DNA of 18,956 bases from Clostridiales bacterium UBA4644. GTDB lineage: Bacteria; Bacillota; Clostridia; Oscillospirales; Butyricicoccaceae. This document shows positions 1 to 6,506 of this stretch, piece by piece (positions within the stretch are counted from its first letter, which is position 1; each line of letters opens with the position of its first letter). The stretch is from NCBI GenBank assembly GCA_002405755.1, contig DHMK01000002.1:1-18956 (forward strand), written 5' to 3'. A program made the translations under genes and the position numbers. The notes beneath the pieces are model-generated. The model saw nothing but the letters and a program-made list of their open reading frames with translations. It was not told the DNA's origin and searched no databases.

Positions 1-9
1 CGCTTTCTT

Positions 10-38
10 AGAATACCACACCCATCCCCCTTTGTCAA
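10..38 (-). promoter_or_regulatory. Strong sigma-A promoter reading out of the left edge
   Basis: On the minus strand a perfect -35 TTGACA (33-38) is followed by a 17-nt spacer and a -10 TATTCT (10-15) with an extended TG one base upstream. Directly upstream of the -35, at about 40-70, lie three A-tracts spaced about one helical turn apart, like an UP element. Transcription would start within a few bases of the window edge, so the target gene is outside. The strength suggests a highly expressed gene, which is inference. Confidence 0.7.
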
Positions 39-77
39 CTCTTTTTTTTCATCTTTTTTCATCTTTTTGAAAAGGCT

Positions 78-98
78 GGCTTTTTTCAACAAAAAGCC
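78..98 (-). terminator. Probable terminator of the dacF-like/greA operon
   Basis: A perfect 8-bp stem (GGCTTTTT with AAAAAGCC, 5-nt loop) lies about 45 nt past the greA-family stop. On the minus strand it is followed by a short T-rich stretch. The stem is AT-rich and the T-tract interrupted, so it would be a modest terminator. Confidence 0.4.
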
Positions 99-141
99 CG
101 AGAGTTTTTGCTTTCTTCCATTTATTATATATGTATTTGCC

Positions 142-645
142 TCAATATCCCCGGATCTCCAGAGAATCATCATCGCCCTTGGCCTTGGTGATCCGGCGGA
201 TCTCCACATAATATTTCACATCCGGGCTCACCTCCACGGCCACCCGCTCGCCCTCATGATGGCCCAGCAGCGCCCGGCCCACAGGCGAATCCTTGCTGAC
301 GATGCCGTGCATGGCATCCTGCCGCAGCGCCGTGGAGACCCGCAGCCTCTTTTCCTGCTTCAGGTTTTCCAGATAGACCAAAACCTCGTCAAACAGCCCC
401 ACGCCCTCGCTCTGCGCAAAAGGGATCACCTTTGCCGTCTCGATCATTCTGCGCAAATAGCGAATGCGGCTGTCGTTGCGGTTTTTCTCCCGCTTGGCCG
501 CCTTGTATTCAAAATTTTCGCTGAGATCGCCCCATTCCCGCGCCGTCTGCACATCCTCGATGAGCTTTGGGCGCAGCTGCGTCAGGCGATAATCGATCTC
601 CTCCTGCATCTTTTTGATGTCCACTTCCGTCAATTCATCATACAT
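142..645 (-). CDS. greA: GreA/GreB-family transcription elongation factor
   Basis: Predicted to rescue backtracked RNA polymerase by stimulating cleavage of the transcript 3' end in the secondary channel. The 167-residue protein has the two expected parts. The first is an N-terminal antiparallel coiled coil (about 1-75) with the acidic tip GDLSENFEY, where D40 and E43 match the catalytic acidic residues of E. coli GreA (D41, E44). The second is an FKBP-like C-terminal domain (about 82-157) with the family segment SPVGRALLGHHEGE. It is slightly longer than the usual 158 residues because of an acidic tail. The ATG start is preceded by a GAGGG ribosome binding site. It begins 9 nt after the stop of the carboxypeptidase gene, so the two are probably co-transcribed. 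Clostridia often carry several GreA paralogues, so this may not be the main copy. Confidence 0.9.
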   Translation of the reverse strand: MYDELTEVDIKKMQEEIDYRLTQLRPKLIEDVQTAREWGDLSENFEYKAAKREKNRNDSRIRYLRRMIETAKVIPFAQSEGVGLFDEVLVYLENLKQEKRLRVSTALRQDAMHGIVSKDSPVGRALLGHHEGERVAVEVSPDVKYYVEIRRITKAKGDDDSLEIRGY

Positions 646-654
646 ACCGATCCC

Positions 655-1698
655 TCACCTTCCATAAGTGCTCAGCAGCAGCCGATGATCCTGCATCAGC
701 TGCACCGCCGTTCCCGCGCCTGCGGTGACGCAGATATAGTGCTTGCCGGAAGCACCCGTTCCATAGCTCACCAGACAGTTTTTGCTCTGACGGATATAGC
801 CGTTTTTGCAGGCGGTGACGGTAAAGCCCTCCGGCTGCTTTTCCTGAAACCAATCCAGATACTTGTTCCGCAGGACGATGCCCTCCGGCTGGCTCTCCGT
901 GGCTGTGGTGGTATGATCCACCGTGGAAAGCACCTCCCTGCAAAGCTCCTGCTCCATGGCCGCCGCCATAATGGCCGCCATATCCCGGACGGTGCAGGTG
1001 TTGTCTGCGTCAAACAGGCCGCTGGTATTTGCAAAATGAGTCTTTTCCGAAAGGCCCAGCTGCAGCGCCTTCTTGTTCATCCGCTCCACAAAGGCCCGCT
1101 CCGAGCCGCAAAGGCTCTTGGCCACGGCCCCGGTAGCATCGCCCGCCGACCGCAGCGCCGCAGCGTAGCAATATTCCCGCAGAGTCAGGCTTTCTCCCGC
1201 CGCCACGCCGGTAAGGGTCGCCCCCTCCCGATAGAGCGGATCCAGGATCTCCTGGGTCATGGTAAAGGACGCTTCCAGATCCTCCGCAAGCTCCGCCGCC
1301 GTCAAAAGCGTCATCACCTTGGTCATAGACGCAGGATAGATCGTCTCGTCCGGGGCCTTGGCCGCAGTCAAAACGCCATCCTCCACGCAGAACACCGCGC
1401 AGCTCTGGCTGTTGACCTCCTCGCCCACCAGCGCCATCTCCGGTCCGTCGGCCGGCGGCGACCGCTTCGGCTCCTCCGGAAGGGCCGGCAGCATCTGCGG
1501 AACGGAAAGCGCGGAAAAATCCGGCAGCGCCAGCAGCTCCGCCTCCATCACCGGCTCCGGTGCTTTGCCCGCCCGGATCAGCGCGGAGACGCCCAATCCG
1601 ACGCCGCCCACCAGCGTCAGCGCCGCCAGCGCCAAAACGCTCTGCCGCAGCAGCGCCTTTCTTCTTCTTTTCCTTTGTCTGAAGGTGCGATACGGCAT
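655..1698 (-). CDS. D-alanyl-D-alanine carboxypeptidase-like serine peptidase (S11, DacF/PBP5 type) with altered motifs
   Basis: A 347-residue member of the low-molecular-weight penicillin-binding protein family, which trims the terminal D-Ala from peptidoglycan stem peptides outside the membrane. An Arg/Lys-rich N-terminus precedes one membrane segment (about 19-42), acting as uncleaved anchor or signal peptide. The catalytic SxxK motif is intact (S124-M-T-K127). The other two motifs are not canonical: the SxN position reads S184-A-G186, and KTG reads K298-N-G300. The usual C-terminal PBP5 beta domain is short or absent. Activity may therefore be weak, altered or lost. The ATG at 1698 was chosen because AGGAG lies 11 nt upstream; an in-frame ATG at 1776 lies upstream of the probable -10 at 1744-1749 and lacks a good ribosome binding site. 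It is first gene of an operon with the GreA-type factor. Confidence 0.82.
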   Translation of the reverse strand: MPYRTFRQRKRRRKALLRQSVLALAALTLVGGVGLGVSALIRAGKAPEPVMEAELLALPDFSALSVPQMLPALPEEPKRSPPADGPEMALVGEEVNSQSCAVFCVEDGVLTAAKAPDETIYPASMTKVMTLLTAAELAEDLEASFTMTQEILDPLYREGATLTGVAAGESLTLREYCYAAALRSAGDATGAVAKSLCGSERAFVERMNKKALQLGLSEKTHFANTSGLFDADNTCTVRDMAAIMAAAMEQELCREVLSTVDHTTTATESQPEGIVLRNKYLDWFQEKQPEGFTVTACKNGYIRQSKNCLVSYGTGASGKHYICVTAGAGTAVQLMQDHRLLLSTYGR

Positions 1699-1743
1699 GG
1701 ATTTCACGGCTCCTTTTCGTTTCCTGCGTTTCCCGCAAACAGT

Positions 1744-1772
1744 AGTATACTGCACCTTTGCCGAAAAAACAC
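1744..1772 (-). promoter_or_regulatory. Possible promoter of the carboxypeptidase-greA operon
   Basis: Minus-strand -10 TATACT (1744-1749) lies about 46 nt upstream of the chosen ATG. The -35 position, 17 nt further up, reads only GTGTTT. The good -10 and weak -35 make this tentative. Confidence 0.35.
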
Positions 1773-1840
1773 GCACTTTTTCGCAAATTCAGAAACCACA
1801 GGTAAAATTTTATTTTTTCATCGCCCTCTGCGGGATTTTA

Positions 1841-1849
1841 TGCTATACT
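1841..1849 (+). promoter_or_regulatory. Extended -10 promoter of the methionine aminopeptidase gene
   Basis: TGCTATACT (1841-1849) fits an extended -10 element, about 57 nt upstream of the map start. No good -35 is seen at 16-18 nt spacing, which an extended -10 can partly replace. Confidence 0.45.
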
Positions 1850-1906
1850 GTCTTCAGAAAAAGTGCGGCGTCGGCGCTGCCGGCGCTTTGGAGAGGGGAT
1901 CTTTTT

Positions 1907-2770
1907 ATGAAAGCAGAGGAGCTTTGCTTCTGCGGTAGCGGACTGCCTTACGGGCAGTGCCACCAGAAGACGATGGAGCGGCTTGCCGCTCTCCACGCCA
2001 AGGGCGTCAGCGTCCCCCGGCGGGATATGCTGAAAAACGCAAAGCAGATCGAGGGCATCCGCCGGGCCTGCGCCGTCAATTCTCAGGTGCTGGATGAGGT
2101 GGCCCGGCGCCTTCAGGTGGGCATGACCACTCAGGACATCGATGACATCGTGGACAGCACCACCCGCCGGCTGGGCGGCATCCCTGCGCCGCTGAATTAC
2201 GAGGGCTTTCTGAAAAGCGTCTGCACCTCGGTGAACGACCAGATCTGCCACGGCATTCCCAGCGACAAGGTGGTCCTTCGGGCGGGAGACATCGTCAATG
2301 TGGACTGCACCACCATCGTGGACGGCTATTACGGCGATGCCTCCCGGATGTTTACCTTCAGCCCTCTGTCGCCCGTGGCGGAAAAGCTGGTGCGGGTGAC
2401 GCAGGAGGCGGTGGAACTGGCCGTTTCCCATCTGGAGCCCTGGTGCCATCTGGGCGACATCGGCTACTATATTTATAATTACGCCCGGCAAAATGGCTTT
2501 TCCGTGGTACGGGAGATCGGCGGCCACGGCTGCGGTCTGGCCATGCACGAGGATCCCTATGTGTGCCATATCGGCGCGCTGCACAAGGGCATGGTGCTGG
2601 CGCCGGGGATGTGCTTCACCATCGAGCCCATGCTTTGCCAGGGTTCGCCCCGGTTCCGGGTGGACAAAACAGACGGCTGGCAGGTCTATACCGCCGACGG
2701 CGGACTTTCCGCCCAGGTGGAGCATATGGTGCTCATCACCGAGACCGGCGTTGAGGTGCTCTCCAAATAA
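1907..2770 (+). CDS. map: Methionine aminopeptidase, type I, with N-terminal SEC-C zinc motif
   Basis: Removes the initiator methionine from new proteins in the cytoplasm. The 287-residue protein starts with a short SEC-C motif (C7-x-C9 ... C18-H19), expected to bind zinc and seen in a subset of Firmicute MetAPs. The M24 pita-bread catalytic domain follows. All five metal ligands can be placed: D133, D144, H207 (in GGHG), E240 (in IEPM) and E272 (in QVEH). Conserved His residues lie at 115 and 214. The ATG at 1907 has GGAGAGGGG at proper distance; open frame continues upstream, but only as antisense of the neighbouring gene and its leader. It faces away from the carboxypeptidase gene, and the next gene follows after about 50 nt, so the two may form an operon. 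Confidence 0.95.
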   Translation: MKAEELCFCGSGLPYGQCHQKTMERLAALHAKGVSVPRRDMLKNAKQIEGIRRACAVNSQVLDEVARRLQVGMTTQDIDDIVDSTTRRLGGIPAPLNYEGFLKSVCTSVNDQICHGIPSDKVVLRAGDIVNVDCTTIVDGYYGDASRMFTFSPLSPVAEKLVRVTQEAVELAVSHLEPWCHLGDIGYYIYNYARQNGFSVVREIGGHGCGLAMHEDPYVCHIGALHKGMVLAPGMCFTIEPMLCQGSPRFRVDKTDGWQVYTADGGLSAQVEHMVLITETGVEVLSK

Positions 2771-2820
2771 AAAATTAGAAACCGATCCTGTTCTTACAGA
2801 TCCTTGGGAGGTATATGAAT

Positions 2821-3585
2821 ATGAAAAAGAACGTTCGTTGGGACAATCTTACCGCACCCCAGCTTGCAGGGCTGGCGGAGAAAAACGCCGTTGTTCTGCT
2901 GCCCACCGGCTCCACCGAGCAGCACGGTCCCCATCTGCCCGTGGGCTGCGATGCCATCCTTGCCACCTGGTTTGCCGAGCGGGCCGCCGCCGGTCTGCTG
3001 GAAAAGGGCGTTCCCGCCGTGGTCGCCCCCACCTTTGCCATCGCAAACTCCATGCACCATATGCATTTCCCCGGCAGCCTGAGCCTGCATCCCCGGACCT
3101 ATATGCAGACGCTGGAGGAGCAATGCGCCGCCATTGCGTCCCACGGCTTCCGCCGCATCGCCATCATCAACGGCCACGGCGGCAACACCGCCCCCACCAA
3201 GGCCGCGCTGGTGGACATCAACATCCGGCTGGGCTTCCCGGTCTATTTTATGGATTATATCGTAGTGGACGAAGCGCCCTTCCTGGAGAGCCAGAAGGGC
3301 ATGAACCACGCCTGCGAGAGCGAGACCTCTTTGATGCTGGCCTATGACGAGACGCTGGTGGATCCCATCTACCGGGAGACCCGCGGCAATCCCAACGACT
3401 GCACGGTCTATGAGGATCAGGGCCTGATCTCCACCTTCCACCGGATGGAGGCCCACACGGAAAACGGCGTCATGGGCAACAGCTATCTGGCCACCCGGGA
3501 AAAAGGCCTGGCGCTGGCGGAGGCCACCACCCGCAAGCTGGTGGAAATTCTCTCCGACGAGCGCATCTGGGGCCTGCCGGTGTGA
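2821..3585 (+). CDS. Creatininase-family metal-dependent amidohydrolase
   Basis: A cytoplasmic protein of about 254 residues. Family members hydrolyse cyclic or linear amide bonds using a two-metal site; creatininase, FAPy deformylase and MftE belong here, so the substrate cannot be named. Numbering from the ATG at 2821, the metal-binding motif TEQHGPHLP gives E33 and H35, with D44 shortly after. H119 lies in NGHGGN, and a glutamate in CESETS fits the last ligand. Length is normal. Two in-frame ATGs lie 6 nt apart. GGGAGG ends 3 nt before the first (2815) and 9 nt before the second (2821), so the second is preferred. No terminator is seen between it and map. Codon use matches its neighbours. 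Confidence 0.85.
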   Translation: MKKNVRWDNLTAPQLAGLAEKNAVVLLPTGSTEQHGPHLPVGCDAILATWFAERAAAGLLEKGVPAVVAPTFAIANSMHHMHFPGSLSLHPRTYMQTLEEQCAAIASHGFRRIAIINGHGGNTAPTKAALVDINIRLGFPVYFMDYIVVDEAPFLESQKGMNHACESETSLMLAYDETLVDPIYRETRGNPNDCTVYEDQGLISTFHRMEAHTENGVMGNSYLATREKGLALAEATTRKLVEILSDERIWGLPV

Positions 3586-3603
3586 GAATTTTTCGGTTTT
3601 TCC

Positions 3604-3632
3604 TTGCGCCGCCGCCCGTCCGGTGGTAAAAT
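3604..3632 (+). promoter_or_regulatory. Promoter of the cell-wall operon
   Basis: TTGCGC (3604-3609), a 17-nt spacer and TAAAAT (3627-3632) with an extended TG form a good sigma-A promoter in the short gap after the creatininase-family gene. The predicted start is near 3639, about 35 nt ahead of the chosen TTG start codon of the hydrolase gene. Confidence 0.65.
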
Positions 3633-3673
3633 AAAGGGTACGATTTTTGCGAAACGAAACTGAGGTGGATCCC

Positions 3674-4441
3674 TTGCAGACGACCATCCGCGGTCTCCGC
3701 ACCCATTACATCCTCCAGCCCGGCCAGAAGGAGACCGTTTTGTTCCTCCACGGCTGGGGCGCGGAGATCGGGCTGTATCAGCCCATTTTTGACCTGCTGC
3801 AGTCGCTGGGCTACGGCGTGGCTGCCTTTGATATGCCCGGCGTGGGCGGGACGGAGGAGCCGCAGGTCCCGCTGACCCTTTCCGATTATGTGGGCTTTAC
3901 GCTGGACCTCTGCCGGGAGCTCGGGCTGGAGCGATGCATTCTCATGTGTCATTCCAACGGAGGCCGCATCGCGCTGCGCCTGCTTTCCGACCCGGCCTGC
4001 CCCCTTTACTGCGAAAAGGCCGTTCTGATCGACGCCGCAGGCATTCCGCTGCCCAAATCCGCCGCCCAAAGGCTGAAAAACCGCGGCTATCATCTGTTGA
4101 AAGCACTGGGCACCGGCAAGCTCACCGGGCCGCTGTTCGGCGAGCTTTATGAGGAAGCCCGGGACCGGCGCGCCTCCGCCGACTATAAGGCGGCCACGCC
4201 GGTGATGCGGCAGACCATGAACAATCTTCTCCCGGTGGATCTGCGCGAATGCCTGCCCCGGATCCGGGCGCAGGTGCTGCTGATCTATGGGGAAAACGAC
4301 ACCGCCACCCCGCCGGAGTGCGGCAGGATCCTGGAGCAGGGCATTCCCGGGGCCGGTCTGGCCCTGATCCGGGGGGCGGGGCATTTTTCCTACGCCGACA
4401 ACTGGCCCCAATTTTCCGCCGTGCTCAAGGCGTTTCTCTGA
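3674..4441 (+). CDS. Alpha/beta-fold hydrolase
   Basis: A 255-residue serine hydrolase with no signal peptide, so probably cytoplasmic; substrate unknown. The oxyanion-hole motif is HGWG (26-29). The nucleophile elbow reads C-H-S94-N-G-G, close to the G-x-S-x-G consensus. Asp209 (YGEND) and His237 (GAGH) complete the triad. A helical cap lies at about 125-190. The TTG start at 3674 was chosen because AGGTGG ends 5 nt upstream and the promoter at 3604-3632 places it in the transcript; another in-frame TTG at 3647 lies almost at the predicted transcription start. It is first gene of an operon with the MurF-like ligase 25 nt downstream, so a role linked to the cell envelope is possible but unproven. 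Confidence 0.85.
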   Translation: MQTTIRGLRTHYILQPGQKETVLFLHGWGAEIGLYQPIFDLLQSLGYGVAAFDMPGVGGTEEPQVPLTLSDYVGFTLDLCRELGLERCILMCHSNGGRIALRLLSDPACPLYCEKAVLIDAAGIPLPKSAAQRLKNRGYHLLKALGTGKLTGPLFGELYEEARDRRASADYKAATPVMRQTMNNLLPVDLRECLPRIRAQVLLIYGENDTATPPECGRILEQGIPGAGLALIRGAGHFSYADNWPQFSAVLKAFL

Positions 4442-4466
4442 CTCCACTCCGAAGGAGGGCTTTTCC

Positions 4467-6074
4467 ATGACCTGGATCTGTCTGGCCGCGCTGGCGGCGG
4501 CGCTGTTTTGCTGCGGCTTTTTCGCCTTTCGGCAGGCGCTGCATCTGTTTCAGCTGAGTTCCTATCAGGACGGCTCCTATCTCAAGGCCGTCAAGGCGCA
4601 TAAAAAGGACTTTCGAACTATCCGGCGCACCCTTCCCTGCATCGTTATGCTGCTGGGCGCGTTGAGCTTTTCCTCCATGCCATGGATGACGCTGGCGGGA
4701 ATGCTGCTCTATCTGCTGCTGAACCGGCCGAAAAAGGCCAAAAAGCCGCTGGTCTATACCGCCCGGGTGAAGCGTCTGCTGTGCTGCGCGGGTATTCTGG
4801 CGGTTTTGTGGCTGCTGCTGCTGAATTATACCTCCACCTGTCTGCTCTATGCCGCTCTGGTGCGGCAAAGCGCCGCGCTGGCCCGCTGGAGCCTTTTGCT
4901 GCCGGTGCTGGCCGTGGTCCTGACCATTCTCTGGGAGCATCGGCTGGTGCTGCTGTGCAATGACCTGATGTCTCCCATCGAGCACGCCATCTCCCGGCAT
5001 TATTATAAGGACGCCCAGCGCATTCTGGAAAGCATGCCGGCTCTTACCGTCATCGGCATCACGGGCAGCTACGGCAAGACCAGCACCAAATATTTCCTGG
5101 AGCGGCTGCTCTCCCTGCGCTATAATGTCTATATGACCCCCGGCAATTACAACACCACACTTGGCGTGGTCCGGGCCGTTCGGGAGGGCCTCCGCCCCAC
5201 CCACCAGATCTTTCTCTGCGAGATGGGCGCCCGCCATGTGGGCGATATCGCGGAGATCTGCCAGCTGGTCCATCCGTCCATGGGCATCATCACCTCCGTG
5301 GGTCCCCAGCATCTGGACACCTTCGGGACCCTGACCAATGTTCTGAACACCAAGCTGGAGCTGGCCGCCGCCGTCAAGGGCAAAGGCCCTGTGTTTCTGA
5401 ACTTCGACAGCGTCCCGTTGGCGACCCATGCGCCCCAGCAGCAGGTGATCTCCTACGGGCAGGAGGGCGTCCATTATCACCTCTCCGACCTGCGCATCGA
5501 TGAAAACGGCTCCTGCTTCACCGTCACCGCCCCCGACGGGCAGCGCCAGAGCTTTTCCACCCGTCTTCTGGGGCAGGCCAACGTGCAGAATATCTGCGGC
5601 GCCATCGCCGTGGCCAACACGCTGGACATTCCGCTGGCGCAGCTGGCTCCTGCCGTGCGGCAGCTGGAGGGCGCGCCCCATCGGCTGCAGCTGCTGCGTC
5701 AGCCGGGGCTGACCATCATCGACGACGCCTACAATTCCAACCCCGCCGGAGCGAAAAACGCGCTGGAGACGCTGGCGCTGTGCCGCGGGACCCGCATCGC
5801 CGTGACGCCGGGTCTGGTGGAGCTGGGCGGGCAGGAGCAGGAATATAATGAGACGCTGGGCCGTCAGGCCGCCGCCTGCTGCCATTGGCTCATCACCGTG
5901 GGCGATCAGCCCCGCACCGAGGCCATCCGCCAGGGCGCCCGGGAGGGCGGTCTGCACCGGGATCGGATCCTGGAGGCAAAGACCGTCCAGCAGGCCATGG
6001 AGCTGGCCCGGGGGCTTCCCGCAGAGGAGGGCAGGTTCGTCCTGCTGCTCAACGATCTCACAGACAATTACTGA
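4467..6074 (+). CDS. Membrane-anchored Mur ligase, MurF-like
   Basis: A 535-residue ATP-dependent peptide ligase of the Mur family. MurF enzymes join D-Ala-D-Ala to UDP-MurNAc-tripeptide. The N-terminal 170 residues hold about four hydrophobic segments (about 3-21, 56-86, 104-132, 141-165) in place of the UDP-substrate-binding domain of classical MurF. The central ATPase domain has the P-loop GITGSYGKTS (197-206), the segment EMGARHVGDIAEI (252-264) and a candidate lysine at 296. The MurF-type motif IIDDAYNSNP (417-426) opens the C-terminal domain. AAGGAGG lies 8 nt before the ATG. Linkage to a D-Ala-D-Ala ligase supports use of D-Ala-D-Ala. Whether it is the main MurF or acts on a membrane-bound substrate cannot be told here. 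Confidence 0.88.
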   Translation: MTWICLAALAAALFCCGFFAFRQALHLFQLSSYQDGSYLKAVKAHKKDFRTIRRTLPCIVMLLGALSFSSMPWMTLAGMLLYLLLNRPKKAKKPLVYTARVKRLLCCAGILAVLWLLLLNYTSTCLLYAALVRQSAALARWSLLLPVLAVVLTILWEHRLVLLCNDLMSPIEHAISRHYYKDAQRILESMPALTVIGITGSYGKTSTKYFLERLLSLRYNVYMTPGNYNTTLGVVRAVREGLRPTHQIFLCEMGARHVGDIAEICQLVHPSMGIITSVGPQHLDTFGTLTNVLNTKLELAAAVKGKGPVFLNFDSVPLATHAPQQQVISYGQEGVHYHLSDLRIDENGSCFTVTAPDGQRQSFSTRLLGQANVQNICGAIAVANTLDIPLAQLAPAVRQLEGAPHRLQLLRQPGLTIIDDAYNSNPAGAKNALETLALCRGTRIAVTPGLVELGGQEQEYNETLGRQAAACCHWLITVGDQPRTEAIRQGAREGGLHRDRILEAKTVQQAMELARGLPAEEGRFVLLLNDLTDNY

Positions 6075-6101
6075 TCACATCAAAAGAAAAGAGGCAAGCT
6101 T

Positions 6102-6479
6102 ATGGCAAAGTCCAAACGCTCCGGTAAAAAGGGCCCCACGCCCCGTGCCGCCCGTCCGAACCCCCGCTCCACGCCCATGCGCGATCAGATCCGCGCCAAG
6201 GCCGATGCCATCTCCGCCGCCGTGGCCCGGGTAGACCAGAAGATCAACCGGGTCCTACTGGTGCCGCTGCTGGTGCTGGCCGTGTTGTGGATCGCAAAGC
6301 CGGCCGTCTTCGGTCTGGCCTGCCGCTACGCCATCATCATGCTGCTGGGCTTTTCCATGACCCTCAACGGCCTGGCCGGCTACCGCAAATCCCGCTGGGC
6401 GGGCTTTTTCCTGATGGCCTTCGGCACCATTCTGTTCCTCGGCAATCTGTTCATGCTGGCGTCACAGCTTGCGGCGTGA
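6102..6479 (+). CDS. Small membrane protein of unknown function
   Basis: A 125-residue protein that I do not recognise. The first 30 residues are very basic and rich in Lys, Arg and Pro, followed by a short amphipathic stretch (about 30-50). Two or three hydrophobic segments follow (about 51-65, 68-92, 99-120). AGAGG lies 7 nt before the ATG. It sits with 27-nt gaps between the MurF-like ligase and the D-Ala-D-Ala ligase, so it is surely co-transcribed with them. A helper or membrane-docking role for the wall enzymes would fit the position but has no direct support. Confidence 0.75.
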   Translation: MAKSKRSGKKGPTPRAARPNPRSTPMRDQIRAKADAISAAVARVDQKINRVLLVPLLVLAVLWIAKPAVFGLACRYAIIMLLGFSMTLNGLAGYRKSRWAGFFLMAFGTILFLGNLFMLASQLAA

Positions 6480-6506
6480 GCAGCCGGCTCCGGGAGGTTT
6501 GATTTT

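Noticed and set aside
1699..1776. Upstream in-frame start adding 26 residues to the carboxypeptidase
   Set aside because: It lies upstream of the probable -10 and lacks a ribosome binding site, while AGGAG stands ahead of the ATG at 1698.
67..1938. Long open frame on the plus strand opposite the carboxypeptidase and greA genes
   Set aside because: It lies fully antisense to two genes with clear family motifs, is rich in His, Arg and Pro as expected from GC-rich antisense reading, and has no ribosome binding site.
4425..5957. Long minus-strand open frame opposite the MurF-like gene
   Set aside because: Gln/His/Gly-rich antisense shadow of a gene with P-loop and MurF motifs; no domain visible.
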